Shown here piece by piece: positions 1 to 7,292 of a DNA stretch of 53,436 nucleotides. This DNA comes from Lachnospiraceae bacterium (GTDB lineage Bacteria; Bacillota; Clostridia; Lachnospirales; Lachnospiraceae). The DNA lies in contig JAHZFJ010000029.1 of the NCBI GenBank assembly GCA_019421365.1, positions 1 to 53,436 of the forward strand. Reading direction: 5' to 3'. The notes under the pieces are model-generated. The model did not search any database. It was not told the DNA's origin and saw only the letters and a list, made by a program, of their open reading frames with translations. The translations under genes were made by a program, and so were the position numbers. Position 1 is the first letter of the stretch; each line of letters starts with the position of its first letter.

Positions 1-47
1 TGTAAAACATCCCCTTTATAGGAATCTGCAGAGCAGTTTCCTATAAA

Positions 48-81
48 GTAAAAAATATCGCCAGCCAATACATGGCTGACG
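48..81 (-). terminator. Rho-independent terminator of asd
   Basis: Read on the minus strand, a 9-bp stem (arms 73-81 and 59-67, one G-U pair, five-base loop) is followed by a U-rich tract at 49-58. It sits about 90 bases past the asd stop. A second 11-bp hairpin (arms 14-24 and 38-48) follows directly but lacks a U-run, so it is not a second classical terminator. Confidence 0.75.
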
Positions 82-173
82 ATTCAGATAATTTATTATT
101 TTTTATTGTCCTCTTGACAGGTAGCACACCAGTCTTTTTTATTATTACTTAATTATTCACGACTTTAACTGGT

Positions 174-1259
174 TTATTTTACTGTAATGTAACCTTCTGC
201 TTTTAATAACTCTGCTATTAATACAGCACCACCTGCTGCTCCACGTACCGTGTTGTGTGATAAACCAACAAATTTGTAATCAAATACGGTATCTTCTCTA
301 AGACGGCCAATGGATACTCCCATACCGTTTTCATAATCAACATCTAAATTAATTTGAGGTCTGTTTTCTTCTTCAAGATATTGAATAAATTGTTTTGGTG
401 CACTTGGAAGTTCTAACTCCTGTGGAAGTCCTTTGAAGTTTCTCCATGCCTCAATCATCTGGTCTTTCGTTGGTTTCTTATCAAAGCTAACGAATACAGC
501 TGCTGTATGACCGTTTAAAACTGGTACACGAATACATTGTGTTGTAATTACAGTTCCAGTCGCTTTAACGATTTGACCGTCTTCAACTTTACCCCAAATT
601 CTTAAAGGTTCTTGTTCACTCTTCTCTTCTTCTCCACCGATGAAAGGAATGATATTCTCAACCATTTCTGGCCATTCTTTGAATGTTTTACCTGCACCAG
701 AGATTGCTTGATATGTTGTAGCAACAACAACTTTTGGGCCGAACTCTTTTAGAGCATGTAATGCTGGAGTGTAACTTTGAATTGAACAGTTAGGTTTAAC
801 AACTATGAAACCTTTTGTTGTTCCTAAACGCTTTCTTTGGTCAGTAATTACTTCTAAATGCTCAGGGTTTAATTCTGGAACTACCATCGGTACATCTGGA
901 GTCCATCTGTGTGCACTATTGTTTGAAACAACTGGGGTTTCTGCTTTCGCATATGCTTCTTCAATTGCTTTGATCTCATCTTTTGTCATATCAACAGCAC
1001 TGAATACGAAATCTACCATACTAGATACTTCTTCTACTTCATTAACATTTAAAACAACTAACTTCTTAACTGCTTCAGGCATTGGTGTTGTCATCTTCCA
1101 ACGATTTCCTACTGCTTCTTCATAAGATTTACCTGCACTCCTTGGACTAGCTGCAACTGCAACTACTTCAAACCAAGGGTGATTCTCTAATAAAGAGATA
1201 AATCTTTGACCTACCATTCCTGTCGCACCAAGAATACCTACACGTAATTTACTGCTCAT
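174..1259 (-). CDS. asd: Aspartate-semialdehyde dehydrogenase (archaeal/fungal-type)
   Basis: This enzyme makes aspartate-4-semialdehyde from aspartyl phosphate with NADPH, the branch point to lysine, diaminopimelate, threonine and methionine; it is cytosolic. The N-terminus carries the nucleotide-binding GATGMVG motif (residues 11-17), and the catalytic cysteine is C158 in KPNCSIQ. A later NGHTAAV segment near residue 250 supplies the conserved histidine. The length (361 residues) and the NNSAHRW and KPNCS contexts fit the archaeal/fungal branch rather than the roughly 340-residue branch of proteobacteria. Two ATGs stand in tandem. The second is preferred because it lies six bases after GGAGGG, whereas the first is only three away. 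It appears monocistronic, with its own promoter and terminator. Function is sure; the branch assignment is by eye. Confidence 0.95.
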   Translation of the reverse strand: MSSKLRVGILGATGMVGQRFISLLENHPWFEVVAVAASPRSAGKSYEEAVGNRWKMTTPMPEAVKKLVVLNVNEVEEVSSMVDFVFSAVDMTKDEIKAIEEAYAKAETPVVSNNSAHRWTPDVPMVVPELNPEHLEVITDQRKRLGTTKGFIVVKPNCSIQSYTPALHALKEFGPKVVVATTYQAISGAGKTFKEWPEMVENIIPFIGGEEEKSEQEPLRIWGKVEDGQIVKATGTVITTQCIRVPVLNGHTAAVFVSFDKKPTKDQMIEAWRNFKGLPQELELPSAPKQFIQYLEEENRPQINLDVDYENGMGVSIGRLREDTVFDYKFVGLSHNTVRGAAGGAVLIAELLKAEGYITVK

Positions 1260-1351
1260 CATAAACCCTCCATATTTTTATGTACTGACGTTTTTTAGCC
1301 GTTTAGCGATTTATGTCTTTCTGCTACGTACATTTGTCTTTTCTATTAAGT

Positions 1352-1380
1352 ATAGTACACCGTTTTACATAAAAAAGCAA
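1352..1380 (-). promoter_or_regulatory. Sigma-A promoter of asd
   Basis: On the minus strand, TTGCTT (1375-1380) and TACTAT (1352-1357) are separated by 17 bases, giving a leader of roughly 85 bases. I saw no lysine riboswitch in this leader. The stretch 1381-1638 farther upstream is AT-rich and shows no gene or clear structure. Confidence 0.6.
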
Positions 1381-1638
1381 CCATTTTTTCCATTCAATAC
1401 TTTTTTCGTTACTTTGTTGAATTGACTATTTAGTTTCCCTTTTTATTTGGTAATAATTTATTAGTCTATATTAATCAACAGCTAATCCCATATTATCTCG
1501 TCATAATACAAAAAACACCATACAGGATTCTCTTCCTTATACATCTAACTACTGTGTACAGGTCATAATCATATATGGTAATTATTCGTCTTACTATGTT
1601 ATTCTATGCCTAATTAATTTCATTCATTCAAATTAAAA

Positions 1639-1929
1639 TCAATCATTAAAATCTATTTTGTTCTTCGTATCAACCACTTGTACTCGGTCTTCTCTTACAA
1701 ATTGCATGATTACTTTCAAACTAACTCCTGTTTCTTGTGAAACTTCGAAAACAGTAGTATTAGCATGAGATTGTATGTATTCCTTAACTATACGATAATC
1801 ATCTTTATCTTTATCGCTACATTCTGAACAAAGGGATAATAAACCTCCATAACCATAAGTTAATAATTTATGACATCTTTGACATGTTCTTATCGTGTAA
1901 AAATTATCATTTGGTAATGTAGAATTCAA
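1639..1929 (-). CDS. YvyF-like small zinc-ribbon/HTH protein
   Basis: A 96-residue protein with an N-terminal paired-cysteine motif (CQRC then CSEC, about 17 residues apart) that looks like a zinc ribbon, followed by a helix-turn-helix-like segment (VFEVSQETGVSLKVIMQFV). This layout resembles the flagellar operon protein YvyF (TIGR03826 family), thought to be regulatory. That is a resemblance by eye, not a search. It is not next to any flagellar gene here. The start is set at a TTG because AAAAGGAG lies seven bases upstream of it; the more upstream GTG (1947) would precede that ribosome site and lack one of its own. Function is uncertain. Confidence 0.75.
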   Translation of the reverse strand: MNSTLPNDNFYTIRTCQRCHKLLTYGYGGLLSLCSECSDKDKDDYRIVKEYIQSHANTTVFEVSQETGVSLKVIMQFVREDRVQVVDTKNKIDFND

Positions 1930-1965
1930 AAAATCACTCCTTTTCACATGATCTCATACGGTAAT

Positions 1966-1994
1966 ATTATGCACCAATTCTCTAAAATTTGCAA
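1966..1994 (-). promoter_or_regulatory. Promoter of the YvyF-like gene
   Basis: TTGCAA (1989-1994), a 17-base spacer and CATAAT (1966-1971) read toward the YvyF-like gene. The promoter lies between that gene and the palindromic element, so the element is upstream of the transcript rather than within it. Confidence 0.5.
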
Positions 1995-2020
1995 TACATC
2001 TATTGACCTAATTGTATTCA

Positions 2021-2217
2021 CTCAAACTTCGCACTTGAAGATTCCGATGAGTAGTTAACTACTATATTCAACGAAAAACCCGCTCTCGCTTAACTTCACA
2101 CGTAGCAGTACTAAGATATCGCGTTGCTCAATCAAGTGCTGACGTGTTCAGATAGTTTTTCTTATGAATATAGCAGTTATCTACTCTTAGTAAAGTTTTA
2201 TATGTGCGAAGTTTGAG
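2021..2217. repeat. Dispersed palindromic element, copy 1
   Basis: A 197-bp element about 88% identical to copy 2 at 10487-10682. Its ends are a perfect 14-bp inverted repeat (CTCAAACTTCGCAC at 2021-2034 and its complement at 2204-2217). Inside is a second pair of arms of 22 bases with two mismatches (starting GAGTAG at about 2049 and ending CTACTC at about 2186). Deeper still is a third stem built from CACGT and ACGTG. The whole can fold into one long nested hairpin. No open reading frame is conserved between copies. It lies between the divergent promoters of the YvyF-like gene and the phosphofructokinase. Confidence 0.8.
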
Positions 2218-2221
2218 TTAA

Positions 2222-2252
2222 GCAAATTAATTTAGTTACTAAATTAATTTGC
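2222..2252. promoter_or_regulatory. Perfect 12-bp inverted repeat upstream of PFK
   Basis: GCAAATTAATTT (2222-2233) and its exact complement (2241-2252) flank a seven-base spacer, ending six bases before the -35 box of the phosphofructokinase promoter. It could be an operator or a hairpin; no U-run follows, so it is not a typical terminator. Confidence 0.5.
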
Positions 2253-2257
2253 TTATA

Positions 2258-2286
2258 TTGAAAAGCCTTTGTCTTTCTGCTATTAT
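2258..2286 (+). promoter_or_regulatory. Promoter of the phosphofructokinase gene
   Basis: TTGAAA (2258-2263), exactly 17 bases, then TATTAT (2281-2286) preceded by TGC, an extended -10. The predicted transcript has a leader of about 35 bases. Confidence 0.7.
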
Positions 2287-2326
2287 AAGTCTGCTTATAG
2301 AATAATTCAGGAGGTTTTTGAACATT

Positions 2327-3565
2327 ATGTCGTTAAAGATAAATTGTCTCATCGCACAATCTGGAGGACCGACTACAGCTATAAATTCCAGTCTTGCAGG
2401 TGTGATTCATCAAGCTATACATTCTACAAACGTTGATAAAATATATGGTTCTTTAAATGGTATACAGGGGGTTTTAAAAGACGACCTTATTGATTTAACG
2501 GAACCTTTTAATACAGATTCAAATAACCTATCAACTCTAATCAATACGCCATCTATGTTTCTTGGCTCTTGCAGATATAAATTATCAGATCCACTTGTTG
2601 ATGATTCTGATTATCATACCATCTTTCAACAATTCTCTACTTATAATATAAAATATTTCTTCTATATTGGTGGAAATGACTCCATGGATACCGTCAATAA
2701 ATTATCTTCCTTTGCACTAAAACATAATATTGATGTTAACGTTATTGGTATTCCTAAAACTATCGATAATGATCTTACTTGTATTGATCATACTCCCGGT
2801 TTTGGTTCAGCTGCCAAATACATTGCATCTTCTATTCTTGAGATTTCCCACGATGCTTATATCTATAATACCAAAAGTGTCTCCATCGTAGAAATTATGG
2901 GAAGAAATGCTGGTTGGTTAACTGCTGCCTCTGCTCTAGCTAGAACGAAATACAGTAGTGCACCACATCTAATCTACCTACCTGAACATCCATTCTCTAC
3001 TGCAGCATTTATAAATGACGTTCGTGAACAGTTAGAGAAACGAAATCATGTAATTATTGCTGTATCAGAAGGGATAAAGGACCCAGTAGGAAAATATATC
3101 TCAGCAAATTCAACTGGAACGGACCAGTTCGGACATGTTATGTTAAGCGGTGCTGGAAAATACCTTGAAAACCTAGTTAAAAATGCTATTGGCTGTAAAG
3201 TACGTTCCATCGAGTTAAATGTACTTCAACGTTGTGCTTCCCACATATCTTCAAAAACAGATCTTGACGAAGCATACGAACTTGGCAAGAAAGCCTTCCA
3301 TCTTGCCGTTCAAGGTGAAACTGCGAAGATGGCTACTTTGACTCGTACAAGCAATATACCATATACCGTTACTTATGGTAGCACTGATGTATCCAATGTG
3401 GCTAATATGGAGAAATGCGTTCCTCTGGAATGGATTAATGAAGCTGGCAATGATATCACTCAGGAATTAATCGATTATATCCATCCATTAATCCAAGGAG
3501 AAGTCCCGGTGACTTACCAAAATGGAGTTCCATCTTATCTACCTGTCAAACATCTACTACGCTAA
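2327..3565 (+). CDS. 6-phosphofructokinase, probably PPi-dependent
   Basis: This protein (412 residues) phosphorylates fructose-6-phosphate to fructose-1,6-bisphosphate in glycolysis. The phosphoryl donor is inferred from two family positions. GGNDS (115-119) has Asp at 118, where ATP enzymes have Gly. PKTIDND (143-149) has Lys at 144, where ATP enzymes have Gly. Both are hallmarks of PPi-using enzymes. PPi-PFKs are reversible and save ATP in fermenting clostridia. The ATG start lies 11 bases after AGGAGG; an in-frame TTG at 2318 is too close to that site. It is single-gene, with its own promoter and a long bidirectional terminator, on the strand opposite to its neighbours. Confidence 0.9.
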   Translation: MSLKINCLIAQSGGPTTAINSSLAGVIHQAIHSTNVDKIYGSLNGIQGVLKDDLIDLTEPFNTDSNNLSTLINTPSMFLGSCRYKLSDPLVDDSDYHTIFQQFSTYNIKYFFYIGGNDSMDTVNKLSSFALKHNIDVNVIGIPKTIDNDLTCIDHTPGFGSAAKYIASSILEISHDAYIYNTKSVSIVEIMGRNAGWLTAASALARTKYSSAPHLIYLPEHPFSTAAFINDVREQLEKRNHVIIAVSEGIKDPVGKYISANSTGTDQFGHVMLSGAGKYLENLVKNAIGCKVRSIELNVLQRCASHISSKTDLDEAYELGKKAFHLAVQGETAKMATLTRTSNIPYTVTYGSTDVSNVANMEKCVPLEWINEAGNDITQELIDYIHPLIQGEVPVTYQNGVPSYLPVKHLLR

Positions 3566-3572
3566 TTTAGAT

Positions 3573-3633
3573 AGAAAAAACAATCTTAAAATATGAGTGC
3601 CAAGGGCATTCTAATTTTAAGATTGTTTTTTCT
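3573..3633. terminator. Bidirectional terminator between PFK and dusB
   Basis: A near-perfect stem of about 27 bp: an outer 20-bp arm beginning AGAAAAAACAATC pairs with its complement ending at 3633, and an inner GAGTGCC/GGCATTC extends it. A and T runs on both sides serve PFK on plus and dusB on minus. Confidence 0.85.
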
Positions 3634-3686
3634 ATGTGTAGTAATATTTATTTGTTCAACGGCTAGCCAGTACTTGTGCTACCTTT

Positions 3687-4661
3687 TTATTCTTCTATCA
3701 TGCTCTTATATTGTTGCATTAATGCTTCAAGTTCTTCTAAGCTTGCAATCTCATTAACAGCATTACGTAACTTAGCCGATTTTGGATACCCTGTTGTATA
3801 CCATGCAACATGCTTGCGCATCTCTCGAATACCAACATATTCTCCCTTGAATGCAATCTGTAACTTAGCATGTCTGATTATCATCTCAATCACTTCATCT
3901 ACGTGTGGCTTTTCTGGTATAATGCCAGTAGCGAAATATTCTTTAATCTGCGAGAACAGCCAAGGATTTCCTTGAATACCTCTAGCAATCATAATACCAT
4001 CGCAACCTGTTTCTTCTGTAATTCTCTTTGCATCTTCTACCGTAACAACATCACCATTTCCTATAACAGGTATAGAAACTGCTTCTTTTACTTGTCTGAT
4101 AATATCCCAATTAGCCTTACCGCTATAGTATTGAGCTCTTGTACGTCCATGAACAGCAACTGCAGCTGCCCCATTTTGCTCAATAATCTTAGCAATCTCA
4201 ACAGCGTTGATGCATGTCTCATCAAATCCTGTACGAATCTTTACCGTAAGTGGCTTTTTAATCGCACGCGAAACTTTATAAACAATTTCACCAACTAACT
4301 TCGGATCCTTTAACAGGGCTGATCCCTCACCGTTGTTTACAACTTTCGGTACAGGACACCCCATATTAATATCTAAGATATCAAAATTACGATGTTCGAT
4401 TCTTTTGGCCATTTCACTTAGAATATCTGGATCTGCCCCAAACAATTGTAACGCGACAGGACGCTCCTCTTCCTTCACTTCAAGAAGTATCTCTGTATTC
4501 TTGTTGTTATACATAATTCCCTTGGCGCTTACCATTTCTGTATAAATTAAATCTGCCCCTTGTTCCTTACATAACAAACGAAATGGCAGGTCAGTTACTC
4601 CCGCCATTGGTCCTACTATTAAATTGCCATTAATATTAACATTACCTATCTGTAAACTCAT
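3687..4661 (-). CDS. dusB: tRNA-dihydrouridine synthase, DusB type
   Basis: An FMN-dependent enzyme (324 residues) that reduces uridine to dihydrouridine in the D-loop of tRNAs. Seen in the sequence: the TIM-barrel opening GPMAGVTDLPFR (17-28), the catalytic cysteine C102 in NMGCPVPK, the VKIRTG strand, the VHGRTRAQ segment and the late GNGDV and IARG motifs of FMN/phosphate binding. It follows coaX with a 28-base gap on the same strand, and the two are probably cotranscribed. It is the last gene of its unit, running into the shared terminator. Subfamily is by eye; a DusB-type label fits Firmicutes enzymes of this length. Confidence 0.93.
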   Translation of the reverse strand: MSLQIGNVNINGNLIVGPMAGVTDLPFRLLCKEQGADLIYTEMVSAKGIMYNNKNTEILLEVKEEERPVALQLFGADPDILSEMAKRIEHRNFDILDINMGCPVPKVVNNGEGSALLKDPKLVGEIVYKVSRAIKKPLTVKIRTGFDETCINAVEIAKIIEQNGAAAVAVHGRTRAQYYSGKANWDIIRQVKEAVSIPVIGNGDVVTVEDAKRITEETGCDGIMIARGIQGNPWLFSQIKEYFATGIIPEKPHVDEVIEMIIRHAKLQIAFKGEYVGIREMRKHVAWYTTGYPKSAKLRNAVNEIASLEELEALMQQYKSMIEE

Positions 4662-4689
4662 AACACGTTCCGTGCCTTTCTAAATAGCT

Positions 4690-5469
4690 CTAGTTCTTTC
4701 TAGCTCTACACTTTTCGTAGATTAGTCGAAGCCCATTCATCGTAAGTGCTGAATCATATATTTGAATCTCTTCCGTTGCATCAGCAATAATCTTACCTAA
4801 TCCTCCAGTTGCTACAACCTTGATATCTTTAATTCCACTTTCTTCTTTCATCTTCTTAATGATGTATTCTGTCTGTCCAATATAACCATATACAAGACCC
4901 GCTTGCATACTTGTTACTGTATCCTTGGCTAAGATTGAATCAGGTTTCTTAATCTCAACCTCTGGAAGCGCTGCCGTATCTGACCACAATGCATTGGCAC
5001 AGATTCGAATCCCTGGACTTGTAAGACCGGCCACAAAAGAACCATCTTCTAAGATTAGATCATATGTGGTAGCTGTTCCAAAGTCTATAACAATTAATGG
5101 TCCACCATACGTCTCATATGCCGCTACTAAATCAACAATTCGATCAGGACCTACTTCTCTAGGATTTGCAGTCGCAATCTTAATTCCTGTCTTCGTACCG
5201 GCTCCAACAATAATTGGAGTTACATTCAGATATTTGATAATACCATTCTTAAACGAGTGCATAATATTAGGCACTACAGATGATACAATAACATCATCAA
5301 TATTCTCAGGCTGAATTCCCCTTGTAAGTAATAATTCTCGTATTAACAATCCATATTCATCGGAAGTACGAGCAATCTTAGTCATCATTCGGAATGTCCC
5401 AATTAACTCTTTTTCCTTAAATATGCCTAACGTTATATTCGTATTCCCTACGTCTACTACAAGTAACAT
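4690..5469 (-). CDS. coaX: Type III pantothenate kinase
   Basis: Catalyses the first step of coenzyme A synthesis, ATP-dependent phosphorylation of pantothenate, in the cytosol. The ASKHA-fold phosphate loop DVGNTN (6-11), the GPDR motif (107-110) with its pantothenate-binding residues, and DFGTATTYD (129-137) with the catalytic aspartate are all present. The length of 259 residues is normal for CoaX. It lies directly upstream of dusB and downstream of a Dabb-domain gene. The neighbourhood birA-coaX-dusB is commonly loosely clustered in Firmicutes. Confidence 0.95.
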   Translation of the reverse strand: MLLVVDVGNTNITLGIFKEKELIGTFRMMTKIARTSDEYGLLIRELLLTRGIQPENIDDVIVSSVVPNIMHSFKNGIIKYLNVTPIIVGAGTKTGIKIATANPREVGPDRIVDLVAAYETYGGPLIVIDFGTATTYDLILEDGSFVAGLTSPGIRICANALWSDTAALPEVEIKKPDSILAKDTVTSMQAGLVYGYIGQTEYIIKKMKEESGIKDIKVVATGGLGKIIADATEEIQIYDSALTMNGLRLIYEKCRARKN

Positions 5470-5505
5470 ATCTTTTATCCTTCCTAGGTCAATAACAATA
5501 TAAAC

Positions 5506-5811
5506 CTATAACTCGTAATCAACACAAGCACGGCTTAGTTTCACCCTACCTATAAACGACGCCACTCTTAAATGTTCTGGATGTACTGCATAACGATTTA
5601 AATCTTCAAAAGAATCAAAATCGCAAGTAAGACATAAAGTATAATTGGTGCTGTCTGCATCTGAATCGTTAATGCCAACTTCCATACGTCTGATAAAATC
5701 TAACTTCTGCGTTAACTCCAATAACTGATTCTTAGCTACAACTGCGTTTTCAATAGCTGTTTTTCCTTCTGCCTCTTTCGCGAATTCAAACATTACAATA
5801 TGTCTAACCAT
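5506..5811 (-). CDS. Dabb-domain (stress-responsive A/B barrel) protein
   Basis: A 101-residue protein with the pattern of dimeric alpha-beta barrel Dabb proteins: an opening MVRHIVMFEF strand, an amphipathic helix, the central LCLTCDFDSFEDLNRYAVHPEH segment and a closing strand. Members form dimers and include small stress-induced proteins and polyketide cyclases, but most have no known substrate. It is 36 bases upstream of coaX on the same strand and probably in the same transcript. No function can be assigned beyond the fold. Confidence 0.8.
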   Translation of the reverse strand: MVRHIVMFEFAKEAEGKTAIENAVVAKNQLLELTQKLDFIRRMEVGINDSDADSTNYTLCLTCDFDSFEDLNRYAVHPEHLRVASFIGRVKLSRACVDYEL

Positions 5812-5860
5812 ACTACTTCATCCTTTCTACACCTATAACAATTCGACTATCATGTGTCAA

Positions 5861-6211
5861 TTATTCATTGTCAATTAGATCTGATACATCTTCATTTAAG
5901 AAAAATACTTTATAGTAAAGTTCTAACGCTTCCAATAACTCTGCTTTTGTTCTTTGTAATTCTTTAATCTTAAGTACACTACCAACTTCATCAAATAATA
6001 AATCGCCTTCATCAGATTCAACATTGAATACTAACGTACCATCTTCTTCATATTGAAGTGTAAGAACACCACCAATATCCTCGGTGTATAATACACACAT
6101 GATTTGAAGCTCCTCTTTGATTGTATCTGGTAATGCTTTAAAATCTTCATTTAAATAATATTTCTGCTCATATGCACTAGATGCACATAAGATAATGTTA
6201 TCTTGATACAT
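5861..6211 (-). CDS. Unrecognised acidic protein, 116 residues
   Basis: I do not recognise this gene. The start is set at the ATG with AGGAG six bases upstream; a longer reading starting at 6250 has no ribosome site. The protein is strongly acidic with alternating strands and a C-terminal helical region, no membrane segment and no cysteine pairs. It looks like a small globular cytosolic protein of about 13 kDa. It sits between the LiaF-like gene and the Dabb gene on the same strand with short gaps, so it may be part of that unit. It could be a clade-restricted protein of unknown function. Confidence 0.75.
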   Translation of the reverse strand: MYQDNIILCASSAYEQKYYLNEDFKALPDTIKEELQIMCVLYTEDIGGVLTLQYEEDGTLVFNVESDEGDLLFDEVGSVLKIKELQRTKAELLEALELYYKVFFLNEDVSDLIDNE

Positions 6212-6271
6212 AATTTCTCCTATAGATATCGTACACATAGTTACGATCATACTGACCTATCAGTTGCGAAA

Positions 6272-7093
6272 CTATTTTATATCAACTCCACCAAAAATAC
6301 AAGCACCATTTACATAAATTGTTGGCATGTTCATACCTTCTGACATAGAAGGCGTAACTGTTTTATTATCTACACCACCAAAGATTGCTGTACAATTTGA
6401 AACAACTCTTACATTTGATGGTACATAGATATCAATGCCGCCGAATATAGCAGTTACATCAATAATTACATCTTTATCAATAATTGCATTACGCAAATTA
6501 ATATCAATTCCACCAAATATGGCAGTAACAGCAACTCCACCAAAATATTGTCCATTATAGTTCAAATTCTTTCCTGAAAAGATAGCCGTTACATTGGTGT
6601 CATTAATTGTATTGTATGACTGACTACCACTGCCTGAATTAAAATTTGCGTTATTATTATCTGAATACGTATTTTTGCTGCTATTTGTATCTGTATTATT
6701 TGCGTTGGTTGAATCATAGGTATATGTGTAAGTATTCTCAGTTCCATTGTTATTTTGGTAAAACTCTCTATCTTTGTTTCTTCTACCTTCATCAAAAATC
6801 AATCTAAAGCCAACGATAACGAAGATAATTGCAACAATTAATTTGCCAAACATATGCCACTCAATAAAATCTTGCGCTACTAATAAAAACATTATACCGA
6901 CTACCAATCCAATAGCACTTCCGGTTCTGTTTCCTTTTTCAAATAAACCAATTGCACTTGGAATGATGATAAATAGAGTCCACCAGCCATCAAAGAAAAT
7001 CTCAAAATCTGCTCCAAATGCTTTTGCACCAATTAACACACCAAGCGCGATAATAATTAATCCCCATATAAATCCTGTTGTAGAACGTTTCAT
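6272..7093 (-). CDS. LiaF-like membrane protein
   Basis: A 273-residue protein. About four hydrophobic segments lie in the first 110 residues (after MKRSTTGFIWG), followed by a low-complexity Asn/Thr/Ser linker of about 45 residues. The C-terminal beta-rich domain has repeating TAIFGG/CIFGGVDI motifs. This is the architecture of LiaF and related cell-envelope stress proteins: an N-terminal membrane module plus a C-terminal domain of the cell-wall-active-antibiotics-response type. No LiaRS pair is adjacent, so a LiaRS role is not supported by context. The ATG at 7093 has AGGAGG at proper spacing; an earlier ATG at 7120 does not. Confidence 0.8.
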   Translation of the reverse strand: MKRSTTGFIWGLIIIALGVLIGAKAFGADFEIFFDGWWTLFIIIPSAIGLFEKGNRTGSAIGLVVGIMFLLVAQDFIEWHMFGKLIVAIIFVIVGFRLIFDEGRRNKDREFYQNNNGTENTYTYTYDSTNANNTDTNSSKNTYSDNNNANFNSGSGSQSYNTINDTNVTAIFSGKNLNYNGQYFGGVAVTAIFGGIDINLRNAIIDKDVIIDVTAIFGGIDIYVPSNVRVVSNCTAIFGGVDNKTVTPSMSEGMNMPTIYVNGACIFGGVDIK

Positions 7094-7209
7094 ACTTTGC
7101 CTCCTATTCTTATACCCCACTCCGAGATATCTGTTATTATTCTATCCCTTGTAAGTATCACCCTACTACTGAGTCAATGCGGTCAAATCAGCGTCATTAA
7201 CCTACCATT

Positions 7210-7238
7210 AATATACTTCATTATCAGTAATTGTGCAA
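7210..7238 (-). promoter_or_regulatory. Promoter of the LiaF-like gene
   Basis: TTGCAC (7233-7238), 17 bases, TATATT (7210-7215) on minus. The leader would be about 110 bases. A perfect palindrome, TGACAATTGTCA, lies upstream at 7266-7277. Confidence 0.5.
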
Positions 7239-7265
7239 TGGATATAAGGCAAGAAAACAAAGTCG

Positions 7266-7277
7266 TGACAATTGTCA
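7266..7277. promoter_or_regulatory. 12-bp palindrome, possible operator
   Basis: TGACAATTGTCA is a perfect palindrome, and TTGTCA-type half-sites recur right beside it (TGTGACAA at 7279-7286). It ends about 28 bases upstream of the -35 box of the LiaF-like gene and just past the birA stop. A transcription-factor site is plausible but the factor is unknown. Confidence 0.4.
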
Positions 7278-7292
7278 TGTGACAAATGTTAA

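Noticed and set aside
805..1125. Plus-strand frame inside asd
   Set aside because: Antisense shadow of a well-supported gene. The same applies to all long frames opposite the assigned genes.
1263..1638. Lysine riboswitch before asd
   Set aside because: Leader after the promoter is only about 85 bases and shows none of the conserved lysine-aptamer features.
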